A program made the position numbers and the translations under genes. A DNA stretch of 39,420 nt from Alphaproteobacteria bacterium. GTDB lineage: Bacteria > Pseudomonadota > Alphaproteobacteria > UBA6615. The notes under the pieces were generated by a model. That model saw only the letters and a list, made by a program, of their open reading frames with translations. It ran no database searches and was not told where the DNA came from. The stretch lies in NCBI GenBank assembly GCA_027297685.1, contig JAPUHN010000137.1, positions 1 through 39,420 of the forward strand, given 5' to 3'. This document shows, piece by piece, positions 1-9,650 of the stretch (positions within the stretch are counted from its first letter, which is position 1; each line of letters opens with the position of its first letter).

Positions 1-2027
1 CGGAGTTCGGCATCACTTCGACGAGTGCGGGCGACATGTTCCTGGGCGCCTTCCTGCCCGGCCTGGTCTTGGTGGGGCTCTATGTCACCTATATTCTGAT
101 CACGGCGTTGATTCGGCCCCAATTGGCGCCGGCGGTGCCGAGGGAAGGTAAGTTTGACCTTCGGTTTGCGGTTCGGATCGTTCTCGCTCTGGTCCCTCCC
201 CTCACTTTGATCTTTGCGGTTCTCGGCTCGATCATTCTCGGGATTGCAACGGTCAACCAGGCCGGCGCCATTGGCGCCATCGGCGCTATGATCATGGCGG
301 GCTATCGCCTCATGGAGGACAAGCGCGGCGCATTTACGCCGGCGATTATTGCCATCGTTTCGATCGTCGCCATTGGGATTCTGCTCGACCAGTTTGACCT
401 CAACATCAAGAACATAAAAACCCGTGAAGACACGATCGGTATCGTGCTCGCGGTCATCGCGGTCATGGGCCTGCTCACTGCGATCGTCTGGAGCGGCTGG
501 CGGACCATTAAAATCGATGAAACCCTGAAGGGCGTCATGGTGGAAACCGCCAAGACCACGTCGATGGTCTTCATCATCCTCCTCGGTGCGGCCATGCTCA
601 CGGCCGCCTTCCGCAGTTTCGGCGGCGAAATACTGGTGAAGGAGTTTTTGACCAGCCTGCCAGGTGGGTTCTGGACTCAGTTCATCGTCGTTATGGCGGT
701 TATCTTTTTTCTCGGCTTCTTTCTCGACTTCATCGAAATTGCCGTGGTCGTCGTCCCGATCGTCGCCCCCATCCTGTTATCCGATCCGGCAGCCAACATT
801 ACCGCCGTTTGGCTGGGCGTGATGATCGGCGTCAACATGCAGACTTCGTTCCTGACGCCGCCCTTCGGGTTTGCCCTGTTCTATCTGCGCGGCGTCGCGC
901 CGATTGAGATCAGAACCCTGGATATCTACCGCGGCGTCATCGCTTTCATCCTATTGCAGCTAGTCGGTCTCGGCATCGCCGGCAACTTCCCCAGTCTGGT
1001 GAACTTCCTGCCCAACCTGTCGTTCCTGACAGCCGAAACTGCCCCGCCGCCAAGGAACCCGCGGCTCCAACAGTGTCTCGAACAGCACGTATTCGCTTTC
1101 TACGAAGAAAATGGGGATGATTTGCGGACCCGGATTCAAGGTGCGATGGCGATCGATATCAGCTTTTTGCCCGAAAAACGTCAAAGGGAACTAGCGAAAA
1201 GTTTCGATTTGGCATTGGGTACCTTTGAGCTGGTTACCAATGTGCGCACCGCCGAAGCCGATGTTCAGCAAGCGACGGTGGGGTATCGTCCGTTGCATCT
1301 CCAAGTGCGCAAGTTGCAAAAAAATGCCAGGGACCTCGCCACTCAAGCCGAAGACCTCTCAGTCGACCTGCGGCGGCTGAAACGACGCCAAGCGGTATCA
1401 AGTACCGAAATCGAGGACCTAGAAAAAGCTATCGCGGCTTTGAATGCAGAACAGGCAGCGCTGGAAGCCGACATTCCCGATACCTGGGAGGATGAGCGCA
1501 AGCAATTTGTCGCGCTGCTAAACGCCGAGAAAAAGGCGCGTAGGACCTACCGGCGCAACGTCGACAGAGCTTACGAACCGTTACAACAGATACTAACCCT
1601 GTCGCAGTCGGGGGAATCTTTGGCGACCGTATCTGGCGACATCGAGGCTCTTGAAGCGATCACACAGAACGGTGCGGTTGTCGATGTGAAAGCAGCGCTG
1701 AAATCGGCTCGCAGCGCTCTCAGCAAGGCAGCGCCCGATACCAGCGCGATCAGATCGCTGCTCACAAAAGGCGAGCGCGCCCTGAGACCGAACGGAACTG
1801 GCCGCGAAAAAACGATCAAATTCGTTGCCGACGCCCTCAAACTGTACGCAATCGAAGTCGACTGGCGCCAACGCGCCGCTGGCAAAACGACCGAGGACCT
1901 GGTCAGCTACAACGACGCGATAAAGACCTCTATCGGTGTTCGTCTGCAGGATCGCTTACCGTCCAATATCGCCAGAAGCGTTGCCGTGTGCCGGTCGAAA
2001 CATCGCGATATCTCGCTTAATTTTTAG
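1..2027 (+). CDS. TRAP transporter large permease (DctM family), 5'-truncated, with coiled-coil C-terminal extension
   Basis: The gene enters from the left edge; the reading frame is open from base 3, before the first ATG at 36, so the true start lies outside the window. The first ~330 residues are strongly hydrophobic with many membrane helices and match the DctM/large subunit of tripartite ATP-independent periplasmic transporters, including a typical late segment (NMQTSFLTPPFGFALFYLRG). Such permeases use an ion gradient to import organic acids delivered by a periplasmic binding protein. After about nt 1050 the protein continues for ~325 residues of soluble sequence rich in Lys, Glu, Ala and Leu, with heptad-like stretches (for example AADLS/LRRLKRR and LEKAIAALNAEQAALEADI regions). 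Ordinary DctM proteins end where this tail begins. Substrate cannot be read from the sequence. Small permease and binding-protein genes are expected upstream, outside the window. The family call is secure; the tail function is unknown. Confidence 0.88.
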   Translation, partial: EFGITSTSAGDMFLGAFLPGLVLVGLYVTYILITALIRPQLAPAVPREGKFDLRFAVRIVLALVPPLTLIFAVLGSIILGIATVNQAGAIGAIGAMIMAGYRLMEDKRGAFTPAIIAIVSIVAIGILLDQFDLNIKNIKTREDTIGIVLAVIAVMGLLTAIVWSGWRTIKIDETLKGVMVETAKTTSMVFIILLGAAMLTAAFRSFGGEILVKEFLTSLPGGFWTQFIVVMAVIFFLGFFLDFIEIAVVVVPIVAPILLSDPAANITAVWLGVMIGVNMQTSFLTPPFGFALFYLRGVAPIEIRTLDIYRGVIAFILLQLVGLGIAGNFPSLVNFLPNLSFLTAETAPPPRNPRLQQCLEQHVFAFYEENGDDLRTRIQGAMAIDISFLPEKRQRELAKSFDLALGTFELVTNVRTAEADVQQATVGYRPLHLQVRKLQKNARDLATQAEDLSVDLRRLKRRQAVSSTEIEDLEKAIAALNAEQAALEADIPDTWEDERKQFVALLNAEKKARRTYRRNVDRAYEPLQQILTLSQSGESLATVSGDIEALEAITQNGAVVDVKAALKSARSALSKAAPDTSAIRSLLTKGERALRPNGTGREKTIKFVADALKLYAIEVDWRQRAAGKTTEDLVSYNDAIKTSIGVRLQDRLPSNIARSVAVCRSKHRDISLNF

Positions 2028-2047
2028 CACCGCACAGCACCCTCGAG

Positions 2048-2078
2048 AAAAAGCCGCCGGGTAGTCCAGCGGCTTTTT
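2048..2078. terminator. Bidirectional intrinsic terminator between TRAP permease and bioY
   Basis: AAAAA-GCCGC (2048-2057) faces GCGGC-TTTTT (2069-2078). The hairpin therefore has an A-run on its left and a T-run on its right, and can end transcription from both the plus-strand permease gene and the minus-strand bioY gene that converge here. Confidence 0.85.
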
Positions 2079-2100
2079 CGTTGGAAAAGGGATGGTGCGA

Positions 2101-2745
2101 TTAGCGGTGTTTCGAAAGCATTTTCCACGCAATTGGAAACAACGCTGCTGCCAAGGCCAGCTTTAACGCATCGCCCAGCAAGAATGGTGTCAATCCGCCT
2201 GCTATCGCCGCGCCGACGGCAGATGTCGCGCCCGTATTGGCGACGTATTGGGCGCCCGGGCCGGCATAAAACATACCCAGCCAAATAAGCCCGGGAACGT
2301 AGAGCACGACATTGCCAATCAACATCGCAATTGCGGTCCGCCAGACGCTCCGGTCCCAGCCGCGCTGCGCCAAATAGCCGATGGCCGCAGCGGCCAAAAC
2401 AAATCCGACGATATAGCCGCCAGTCGGTCCAGCTAGAACGCCGGGGCCCGCAGCGAACTTCGCAAAGACCGGTAAGCCCACGGCCCCTTCGGCCAAATAC
2501 AGAAGCAGGGTTGCCCCGCCCAGCCGCCATCCAAACGCCATACCGACGACGAGTACGGCGAAGGTTTGGCCGGTCACCGGCACCGGCCACAGGGGTATTT
2601 GTACTTGGGCGCAAATAGCGACGAATAGGCTACCGAGAACAGCGAGAACCACTGCGCGTATCGCTCGCGTTGCTGTCGGCGATGCGCCGTCGGGCCATAC
2701 GGCGCCGGCCAGCGTCATTGGTTGCAATTCTGCGCTCATCGTCAT
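2101..2745 (-). CDS. bioY: Biotin transporter BioY
   Basis: A 214-residue integral membrane protein with about six hydrophobic helices. It carries the BioY-family signatures: an early segment (QIPLWPVPVTGQTFAVL), then LYLAEGAVGLPVF and GGYIVGF. BioY is the substrate-binding S component of ECF-type biotin uptake; in many proteobacteria it works alone or with BioM/BioN, and neither of those genes is visible here. The gene is monocistronic, transcribed towards the TRAP permease and ended by the shared terminator. ATG codons at 2745 and 2739 are both possible starts. I looked for a BioR-type operator upstream and saw no convincing one. Biotin supply fits with the accB/accC genes elsewhere in the window, but there is no direct link in the sequence. 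Confidence 0.92.
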   Translation of the reverse strand: MTMSAELQPMTLAGAVWPDGASPTATRAIRAVVLAVLGSLFVAICAQVQIPLWPVPVTGQTFAVLVVGMAFGWRLGGATLLLYLAEGAVGLPVFAKFAAGPGVLAGPTGGYIVGFVLAAAAIGYLAQRGWDRSVWRTAIAMLIGNVVLYVPGLIWLGMFYAGPGAQYVANTGATSAVGAAIAGGLTPFLLGDALKLALAAALFPIAWKMLSKHR

Positions 2746-2833
2746 TTATCATTCCCCATATTCGTAGGCGTTGGTCCGCCAACCGTGGCGCGTAGTTACC
2801 ACGTTCTTTTCATCGGAACAATTAGGTGGCGCG

Positions 2834-5062
2834 TCACGAAAAGGAATTCGAGCGCGGGAAACCCGCCGGCGGCAGCCTGCCTGATTGCGCGCGTTTGCCC
2901 ATCCAGTCGACGATTTCCTTTTTCTCAAAGGTCCGATGGCGCCCGCCCGTGCGCACCGTAAGACCGTCGGCCAGCGTAAACGTAAGCACGTCGCGCAGAC
3001 CGCCTTTGGCATAGCTTTGCAGTTTAACGCCCCGTCCCCGCGACATCTCGGGAAGTTCGGATAACGGAAAGATCAGCAACTTTCGATTATCGCCGATGAC
3101 CGCGACGTGATCACCGTCCGCAACAACGCAGGCCTGCGCCTCGATATCGCCGCGTACGTTCAATACTTGCTTGCCGTTGCGCGTTTGCGCGGCAACCTCA
3201 GCCTCCGGCACGATAAAGCCGCGCCCATCGCTGGCGGCGACGAACAGTTTGCGATCGGGTTGGTGAACTAGAAGCGAGACGATATCGGCATCGTTGCCGA
3301 GGTCGATCATTAGGCTCAACGGTTCGCCGTGGCCGCGTCCGCCCGGCAGTTTATCGACACCGATTGTGTAGAAGCGTCCGTTGGTCGCGAACACGAGCAG
3401 CCTATCGGTAGTTTCCGCGGCGACGATGAAACGGCTTGCATCGCCCTCTTTGTATTTCAGGGTCGCCTCGTCGACGCCGTGGCCTTTTATGGTTCGTACC
3501 CAGCCCTTTTGCGAACAAACGATGGTGACTTGTTCGCGTTCAATGATCGCCTCGACCGGCACTATGATCGGCTCGGGCGCTTCGCTGACGATGGTGCGCC
3601 GGCGGCCGATTTCGGTCTTGGCGCCAAACTTTTTCTTTATGTCCGCGATTTCCTTTCCAAGTTTGTCGAGACGCCCTTTACGGTCGCGCAATAATGCTTT
3701 CAGCGACTTTTGCTCGGCTTCGAGCCCCGTAATTTCCTCATGGATGGCGATTTCTTCGAGCCGCCGCAAAGCACGCAGGCGCATATTCAAGATGGCGTCG
3801 GCTTGAGCATCGGTCAGTTTCCACCTTTTCTTCATGACCGCTTTGGGATCGTCTTTCTCGCGAATAATACGAATGACTTCGTCGAGGTTGAGATAGACGA
3901 TCATGTAGCCCTGAAGGACCTCAAGGCGATTGGCGATCTTCTCGAGGCGGAACTTGCTGCACCGAACCAATACATCATGGCGGTGATCGAGGAATGCCTG
4001 CAAAACTTCACGCAAGGACATCACGCGAGGTGTTTGCCCGCCGTCGAGCACGTTCATATTCAACCCGATACGTGTTTCCAGTTCGGTTTGACGGAACAGA
4101 CTCTCCATCAAGACTGCCGGCTCGACGTTGCGGCTTTTCGGTTCGAGGACCAGGCGAACGTCCTCTGCCGATTCATCGCGCACATCGGCCAGCATGGCCA
4201 GTTTTCGCGCCTGGAGCAGGTCGGCAATACGCTCAACCAGCCGCGATTTTTGCACTTGGTAGGGAATCTCCGTGACAACCACCTGGTACTGTCCGCGCCC
4301 GAGATCCTCGACCTGCCATTTGGCGCGCACCCGAAAGCTGCCGCGGCCGGTGCTGTAGGCGTTGACGATATTTTGGCGGTCCTCGACCAGTTCGCCGCCG
4401 GTCGGAAAGTCGGGCCCGGGCATCAGGCTCACCAGCTTGTCGATGGTCGCCTTGGGGTATTTCAACAAATGTAGAGCCGCGTCGCAGATTTCTCCGACAT
4501 TGTGGGGTGGAATGCTCGAGGCCATGCCGACGGCAATACCGGTGGCGCCGTTGGCCAACAGATTTGGAAAATTAGCCGGGAGGACAACCGGTTCTTTGTC
4601 CTCACCGCTATAGGTATCGCGGAAATCCACGGCGCCCTCGTCGATACCTTCGAGCAGCGCGGTTGCGATTTCCGTCATGCGCGCTTCGGTGTACCGCATG
4701 GCCGCGGCATTATCGCCATCGATGTTGCCGAAGTTTCCCTGGCCATCCACCAGCGGATAACGGACCGCAAATTCCTGTGCCAATCGCACCAGCGCATCGT
4801 AGATCGCCTGGTCACCATGGGGATGAAACTTTCCCATAACGTCGCCGACGACGCGGGCGCATTTCTTGAACCCTTGCTCGGGATCCAGTCGCAATTGGCG
4901 CATGGCAAACAACAATCGGCGGTGAACCGGTTTGAGGCCATCGCGCACATCAGGCAGCGACCGCGCCATGATCGTCGAGACAGCGTAGCTCAAATAGCGT
5001 TCGCTTAGCGCGTCCTTAAACAGCTCTTCGCGAATGACCCCGACGGGCGCGGTACTTGCCAT
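2834..5062 (-). CDS. parC: DNA topoisomerase IV subunit A
   Basis: 742 residues, the expected ParC length. The type IIA topoisomerase A-subunit breakage-reunion domain is at the N terminus, with the catalytic tyrosine at about residue 124 ([11 protein letters not shown]). The beta-pinwheel C-terminal domain follows from about residue 490. ParC with ParE decatenates daughter chromosomes. The shorter, ParC-like C-terminal domain and the [17 protein letters not shown] motif argue for ParC over GyrA. In the quinolone-binding loop the position equal to E. coli Ser80 is Gln85, which probably reflects the lineage rather than acquired resistance. A good ribosome-binding site (AGAGGATTGTA) precedes the ATG at 5062. 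The gene lies 74 bp downstream of recO on the same strand. Confidence 0.95.
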   Translation of the reverse strand: MASTAPVGVIREELFKDALSERYLSYAVSTIMARSLPDVRDGLKPVHRRLLFAMRQLRLDPEQGFKKCARVVGDVMGKFHPHGDQAIYDALVRLAQEFAVRYPLVDGQGNFGNIDGDNAAAMRYTEARMTEIATALLEGIDEGAVDFRDTYSGEDKEPVVLPANFPNLLANGATGIAVGMASSIPPHNVGEICDAALHLLKYPKATIDKLVSLMPGPDFPTGGELVEDRQNIVNAYSTGRGSFRVRAKWQVEDLGRGQYQVVVTEIPYQVQKSRLVERIADLLQARKLAMLADVRDESAEDVRLVLEPKSRNVEPAVLMESLFRQTELETRIGLNMNVLDGGQTPRVMSLREVLQAFLDHRHDVLVRCSKFRLEKIANRLEVLQGYMIVYLNLDEVIRIIREKDDPKAVMKKRWKLTDAQADAILNMRLRALRRLEEIAIHEEITGLEAEQKSLKALLRDRKGRLDKLGKEIADIKKKFGAKTEIGRRRTIVSEAPEPIIVPVEAIIEREQVTIVCSQKGWVRTIKGHGVDEATLKYKEGDASRFIVAAETTDRLLVFATNGRFYTIGVDKLPGGRGHGEPLSLMIDLGNDADIVSLLVHQPDRKLFVAASDGRGFIVPEAEVAAQTRNGKQVLNVRGDIEAQACVVADGDHVAVIGDNRKLLIFPLSELPEMSRGRGVKLQSYAKGGLRDVLTFTLADGLTVRTGGRHRTFEKKEIVDWMGKRAQSGRLPPAGFPRSNSFS

Positions 5063-5136
5063 TACAATCCTCTATAACCGCAGCATATTGTGATTAGGAG
5101 CTGTTTTAGATCAACAGATAGTGCTTTGCCAGATAT

Positions 5137-5886
5137 CTATTTTAAATCCGGCAAACTCTCAAGCAGGTCCGTGAGGCGGTCGCGGGCGCCGGGTAGCGGC
5201 TGGTTCAAAGGGGCGAACACGTGACGGGCGAGGAAAAAACCGGTTAGTTTCATACCGTCGTGAAGGTCGACGCTTGTTACACTGATCTCGGCACCCTCCG
5301 CCGGCGCCATAAATTCCGGTAGCCGTAGCAATTTGTCCCGATACGGCGCGCCCGCCTCGCGCGATACAGCCCGGCCCGTCCGTGGGCTCACAAAAACCAG
5401 GTCATCGGTCTGGCCTGTCACCGCACACGACGATAAATCCAAACCGAAGCCAAGCTCACCCAGCAGTCCCAGCTCCCATCGAATGTAAACCGCTGGCCAT
5501 ACTTCATCGGCGGATTCGACCAAACTATCGAGTAATACCTCGGTGGCGTGAAACAGCGCAGGATGAGGCTCGCGTTCCGGTAACGCGGTCTCGACAACCA
5601 CACAGGCCGCTGCCAAAGCCGACAACCGCCCCGGGTCGTCCATCAATGCGGCCGCGTACGACCGCTCGACCTCCAGGGTCAGCCGGCCCAAATGTTCCGG
5701 TAGGCGGCCTCGCCAGGTTGACTGCACACGATTGCCTGGCTCGACGAGGGCTCGTTTCGACGCCGACCCGCCACCGTGAACCAAACCGGCGTGACGCCCG
5801 TGCTCGCGGGTCAGAAGCTGCACCACGGCAGCGCCTTCGCCGTGGCGGCGGGCGGCAAGCACAAAACCCTGGTCAGTCCATTCCAT
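5137..5886 (-). CDS. recO: DNA repair protein RecO
   Basis: 249 residues with an N-terminal OB-fold start (MEWTDQGFVLAARRHGEGAAVVQLLTR region) and the alphaproteobacterial RecO segment CAVTGQTDDLVFVSPRTGRA in the C-terminal half. RecO loads RecA onto SSB-coated single-stranded DNA with RecR in the RecFOR pathway. It is the last gene of the rnc-era-recO string, 30 bp after era, an arrangement common in proteobacteria. No zinc-binding CxxC pair is evident in this copy. Confidence 0.92.
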   Translation of the reverse strand: MEWTDQGFVLAARRHGEGAAVVQLLTREHGRHAGLVHGGGSASKRALVEPGNRVQSTWRGRLPEHLGRLTLEVERSYAAALMDDPGRLSALAAACVVVETALPEREPHPALFHATEVLLDSLVESADEVWPAVYIRWELGLLGELGFGLDLSSCAVTGQTDDLVFVSPRTGRAVSREAGAPYRDKLLRLPEFMAPAEGAEISVTSVDLHDGMKLTGFFLARHVFAPLNQPLPGARDRLTDLLESLPDLK

Positions 5887-5916
5887 AATGCGTGCTCGTC
5901 CGGGGTACCGCTCTAC

Positions 5917-6819
5917 TCACGCGTCGTAGCGCAGTCCCCACTCGCGGTAGCGGCCGGGATCGTTGACCCAGTTTTCCCGAACCTTGACGTGGATGAACAA
6001 GTGTATTGGCCGTTCGAGCAGTTCGGCCAGTTCCTGCTGCGCCTCGCTGCGTATCCGCTTGATCGTCTGGCCGCCCTTGCCCAGCACGATACCCTTTTGG
6101 GATTCCCGTTCGACATAGACCACTTGGCCAATCCGGACACTGCCGTCCTTGAAATCCTGCCAGTCTTCGGTATCGACCGCCAGTGAATAGGGTAGCTCCT
6201 GATGGAGGTACAAATAAGCCTTCTCCCGAGTTATCTCGGCGGCCAATAGCCGTTGCGGCAGGTCCGAAAGCTGATCCTCGGGAAACAGCCAAGGACCCGA
6301 GGGCATTTTCGCCGCCAGATAGGCTTGCAGATCATCGACCCCATCGCCGTTTAGGGCCGACACCATGAACACCTCGTCGAAGAGTCCCTTGCCGTTTAAC
6401 TGCTCCGCCAACGACAGCAAAGTTTCCCGCTTCACCGTGTCGATTTTGTTCAAGGCCAATACGGCCGGCCGCTTTTTCTCGTTAAGGCCATCGATGATAT
6501 GGACAACCTCATCGTTTGCACCGCGGCGGGCATCGACGACCAGGACCACGATGTCGGCGTCCGCCGCGCCGCTCCAGGCGGCATCCACCATGGCACGCTC
6601 GAGACGCCGGCGGGGCGCGAAAATGCCGGGAGTGTCGACATAAATCACCTGTGCCGAGCCAACGATGGCAATACCGCGTATTCGGCTCCGCGTGGTTTGC
6701 ACTTTGTGAGTGACGATCGTTACCTTGGCGCCGACAAACTGGTTGACCAATGTCGACTTGCCTGCGTTCGGCACGCCGATGACCGCGACAACGCCGCACT
6801 GGGTCGCATCAGTCGGCAT
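5917..6819 (-). CDS. era: GTPase Era
   Basis: 300 residues. The GTPase motifs are in order: G1 GVPNAGKST at about residue 15, G3 DTPG at about 62, G4 NKID at about 125 and G5 SALNGDG at about 155. A C-terminal KH RNA-binding domain follows, with GKGGQTIKRIRSEAQQEL. Era binds the 3' end of 16S rRNA and is needed for 30S subunit maturation at the membrane. Its start codon lies inside the 3' end of rnc (11-nt overlap), so the two are probably translationally coupled. Confidence 0.96.
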   Translation of the reverse strand: MPTDATQCGVVAVIGVPNAGKSTLVNQFVGAKVTIVTHKVQTTRSRIRGIAIVGSAQVIYVDTPGIFAPRRRLERAMVDAAWSGAADADIVVLVVDARRGANDEVVHIIDGLNEKKRPAVLALNKIDTVKRETLLSLAEQLNGKGLFDEVFMVSALNGDGVDDLQAYLAAKMPSGPWLFPEDQLSDLPQRLLAAEITREKAYLYLHQELPYSLAVDTEDWQDFKDGSVRIGQVVYVERESQKGIVLGKGGQTIKRIRSEAQQELAELLERPIHLFIHVKVRENWVNDPGRYREWGLRYDA

Positions 6820-7480
6820 CGGCGACCCCTAACGTGACTAATATAAGTGCTGCTGCCTCTTGTTCGGCGGCGCGTTTGTTGTTGCCTTGCGCACGTGCAG
6901 CTTCACGTCCGGAGACGGTCACTTCGACAGTAAACAAGGGTTCATGGTCGGGGCCCTCCCGGGCGATGTCACGATATTTGGGTAAGCCCAGCCCGCGGGC
7001 CTGGCTCCACTCTTGCAAAGTCGTTTTTGCGTCGCGTGGCGGTGCATCGGACTGCAGTATTAATGGCGCCCAGTGTCGCTCAATAAACCGCGCCGCTACC
7101 GGGTAGCCGCCATCGATGTAGAGCGCAGCGATCACGGCCTCGGTGGCGTCAGCGACAATGCCGTCATTCGCAGTACTGCCTGCCAGCGATATCGACCCGT
7201 CGATCCCTACCGCACGGCCAATTTGGGTGAGCGTTTCCGCACGCACCAGTTCCGCGAAGCGGCGGCCGATATCGCCTTCGTTCTCATTGGGAAAATTGTC
7301 GAGAAGCAGCTCCGCGACGGCCAACCCGAGTACGCGATCGCCGAGAAATTCCAGTCGTTCGTTGTTATCGTCAAAGTTGGCACTGGAGTGGGTTAGGGCT
7401 CGTTGCAAGATCGCCAGATCTTCGAATGAATAATCTAAGCTGGCCTGTAGTGCGCTGTAAGAGCGATCGGCAGTCATCAC
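6809..7480 (-). CDS. rnc: Ribonuclease III
   Basis: 223 residues. The RNase III catalytic signature NNERLEFLGDRVLGLAVAE is at about residues 40-58, the second acidic cluster (ATEAVIAALYIDGG) is near residue 112, and a double-stranded RNA-binding domain begins near residue 150 (KTTLQEWSQARGLGLPKY). The enzyme processes rRNA precursors and structured mRNAs. It overlaps lepB upstream by 4 nt and era downstream by 11 nt, consistent with one lepB-rnc-era-recO operon. Confidence 0.96.
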   Translation of the reverse strand: MMTADRSYSALQASLDYSFEDLAILQRALTHSSANFDDNNERLEFLGDRVLGLAVAELLLDNFPNENEGDIGRRFAELVRAETLTQIGRAVGIDGSISLAGSTANDGIVADATEAVIAALYIDGGYPVAARFIERHWAPLILQSDAPPRDAKTTLQEWSQARGLGLPKYRDIAREGPDHEPLFTVEVTVSGREAARAQGNNKRAAEQEAAALILVTLGVADAD

Positions 7481-8223
7481 TCGACGCGATTAAAAATGCG
7501 TGAAAACCGTGTCGCGGTCGGCCAAAGCCACGGTTGAAACCAACCGGCGGTACCGTCGGTTGAAAAGAATAATATCTCGGCCCGACCGATGAAATTTTCA
7601 GCCGGTACAAATCCCCAACTGCGGCTGTCGTTGCTGTCGTCACGATTGTCGCCCATGGCGAAATATTGTCCCTGCGGAACGATGAACTCACGCGTATTGT
7701 CGACCGGCCCGTCGTCACCGAGAGACTCTCTCACCGTATAACTGGGGCCGTTCGGCAACGTTTCTGTGTATTGCGCTATACGCCGGGTTCTGCCGCGGTG
7801 GTCGCGCGTAACGAAATCCTCGATGCGCTTTTTCTCAACGGCCTTTCCGTTGATGTGCAAACCGCCCCCAATCATCTGAATGCGGTCGCCGGAGACGCCG
7901 ACGATACGCTTGATGAAATCGTCCCGATTGGCGGGAGGTTGGCGAAATACGGCAATGTCGCCGCGTTCCGGCGCTCTACTTAAGATACGTCCGGAGAAGA
8001 ATCCCAGTCCCAGCGGTAAAGCATAACGGCTGTAGCCGTAGGAGAATTTCGATACGAAGAGATAGTCGCCAACCAACAATGTCGGGATCATCGAACCGGA
8101 AGGAATGTTGAACGGCTGATAGGCCAGAGTGCGAACGAAAAACGCAATAAGCAGGGCATAAATAATGGTGCGAAGGGTATCGACCCAACCGCCTTCCTTT
8201 TTATTTTCTTCGGTTTTTGCCAT
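7477..8223 (-). CDS. lepB: Signal peptidase I
   Basis: 248 residues with a single N-terminal membrane helix (about residues 17-34), then the S26 peptidase catalytic serine in PSGSMIPTL (Ser44) and the general-base lysine in FIKRIVGVSGDRI (Lys105). The late motif MGDNRDDSNDSRSWGFV is also present. LepB removes signal peptides from exported proteins on the periplasmic face of the inner membrane. It probably heads the rnc-era-recO operon. Confidence 0.96.
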   Translation of the reverse strand: MAKTEENKKEGGWVDTLRTIIYALLIAFFVRTLAYQPFNIPSGSMIPTLLVGDYLFVSKFSYGYSRYALPLGLGFFSGRILSRAPERGDIAVFRQPPANRDDFIKRIVGVSGDRIQMIGGGLHINGKAVEKKRIEDFVTRDHRGRTRRIAQYTETLPNGPSYTVRESLGDDGPVDNTREFIVPQGQYFAMGDNRDDSNDSRSWGFVPAENFIGRAEILFFSTDGTAGWFQPWLWPTATRFSRIFNRVE

Positions 8224-8363
8224 GCTCTTTTCTATGATGGTCGTCGTTGTAAGCGACCGTCCGGTCTATTCGGAATATCGGTGCAGCGGGCTTTCTAACG
8301 AGCCACGCGGGAAATCGCTAGTCACGAATGGGAAATTTGTAGCCAGACATTGGCTTCGGATCT
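8224..8363 (-). other. Intergenic region between acpS and lepB
   Basis: About 140 bp without an ORF I would accept. It lies upstream of lepB on the minus strand and may hold the promoter of the lepB-rnc-era-recO operon, but I could not point to a clear -35/-10 pair or a terminator. Confidence 0.4.
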
Positions 8364-8783
8364 TTAGCTGCCGCCTTCACTGTTGCTGTCGGGGACGGCT
8401 GTAATAATGACGATTGCCTGGGCCAGTGGACGTTCGTCGGTGAGCGAAAGATCGATAACCGGCTTCATTCCTGCTGGGGTAATTTCAACCAACCGCTCCG
8501 CCGCCCCTCCCGTCAGCGCCAAGGTCGGCTTGCCGGACGGCAAATTGATCACCCCCATGTCGCGCCAATACACGCCGCGCCGAAAGCCGGTGCCCAGCGC
8601 CTTCGAACAAGCCTCTTTGGCAGCGTACCGCTTGGCATAGCTGTCGGCGCGGTTGGCGCGCCTGTCCGATTTGGCGCGCTCAACCTCGGTGAAACAGCGT
8701 TGAACAAAGCGGTCGCCGAATCGTTCAAGCGTCCGCTCGATTCGCGTGATGTCGATTAGGTCGCTGCCGATGCCGATAATCAT
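8364..8783 (-). CDS. acpS: Holo-[acyl-carrier-protein] synthase
   Basis: The protein transfers 4'-phosphopantetheine from CoA to the serine of acyl carrier protein. It opens with the family motif [19 protein letters not shown], whose Asp binds magnesium, and has the second motif [16 protein letters not shown] chose the ATG at 8783 (about 139 residues) because family members begin at this motif; an ATG at 8789 adds two residues. A longer in-frame start at 8831 would run into the end of pdxJ. It sits about 40 bp after pdxJ, the common pdxJ-acpS pairing. Confidence 0.93.
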   Translation of the reverse strand: MIIGIGSDLIDITRIERTLERFGDRFVQRCFTEVERAKSDRRANRADSYAKRYAAKEACSKALGTGFRRGVYWRDMGVINLPSGKPTLALTGGAAERLVEITPAGMKPVIDLSLTDERPLAQAIVIITAVPDSNSEGGS

Positions 8784-8823
8784 GGGCATTCGACCAAGCC
8801 GGCCTCGCGTTGAAGATAAGCTC

Positions 8824-9591
8824 TCATGCACTGACGCTTCCGGCGGCTTCGGCGCGCGCCAAATCCATTAACGAGCGCATGCGGATGATCGCGCTTTCCA
8901 ATCCACCAAATATCGCTTCGCCGATTAAGAAGTGTCCAATATTGAGTTCGACGATTTCTTCGATGGCCGCGACCGGGCCGACGGTATCGAAAGTCAGCCC
9001 GTGACCGGCGTGGATTTCCATCCCGATCTCGGCACCATACCTGGCGGCTTCTGCGATCCGTTCCAACTCCTGGGCCGCCAAAGCGTCGTTGCCGGCGATC
9101 ACCGCCTCGCAATAGGCCCCCGTATGCAATTCAACCGCGGGCACTCCAATCGACCGCGAGGCATCGAGCTGGCGCGGCTCGGGTTCGATGAACATAGCCA
9201 CAATGACCCGGCTTTCGCTGAGTGCGTCGACAAAGCGGACCAGATGATTGTGTCCGGCGGCAACGTCGAGACCGCCCTCCGTGGTCCGCTCCTCTCGACG
9301 CTCGGGAACAATGCAGACCGTTTCCGGGCGATGGCGCAACGCGATATCGAGCATCTCGTCGGTCGCCGCCATCTCCAGGGTCAATGGCAAGTCGAGCGCC
9401 TCCATCAACCGCACCAAATCATCATCGGAAACATGACGCCGGTCTTCGCGCAGGTGCGCAACGATGCTGTCGGCGCCAGCCTGCGCCGCCGCAAGCGCAG
9501 CGCGCACTGGATCGGGATGGCCGCCACCGCGCGCATTTCTGATTGTCGCGACGTGATCGACATTCACCCCAAGCCGCAATTCAGTACTCAT
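8824..9591 (-). CDS. pdxJ: Pyridoxine 5'-phosphate synthase
   Basis: 255 residues. The TIM-barrel PdxJ motifs are present: [19 protein letters not shown] at the N terminus, [12 protein letters not shown] near residue 45, and [11 protein letters not shown] in the C-terminal third. PdxJ condenses 1-deoxyxylulose 5-phosphate with 3-amino-1-hydroxyacetone phosphate in DXP-dependent vitamin B6 synthesis. It lies between rsh and acpS on the minus strand, 59 bp after rsh. Confidence 0.96.
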   Translation of the reverse strand: MSTELRLGVNVDHVATIRNARGGGHPDPVRAALAAAQAGADSIVAHLREDRRHVSDDDLVRLMEALDLPLTLEMAATDEMLDIALRHRPETVCIVPERREERTTEGGLDVAAGHNHLVRFVDALSESRVIVAMFIEPEPRQLDASRSIGVPAVELHTGAYCEAVIAGNDALAAQELERIAEAARYGAEIGMEIHAGHGLTFDTVGPVAAIEEIVELNIGHFLIGEAIFGGLESAIIRMRSLMDLARAEAAGSVSA

Positions 9592-9650
9592 GATGAAACT
9601 CCCTCAGGCACTGGGGCGTGTAATTGCGCTGATTTTTCCATCGATGGCAA

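Noticed and set aside
2746-2833. BioR operator upstream of bioY
   Set aside because: No TTATnnATAA-type palindrome; the closest AT-rich stretch (TTTATCATTC) is not symmetric.
3710-4474. 254-codon open frame opposite parC
   Set aside because: Antisense shadow of a well-conserved gene, no domain recognised.
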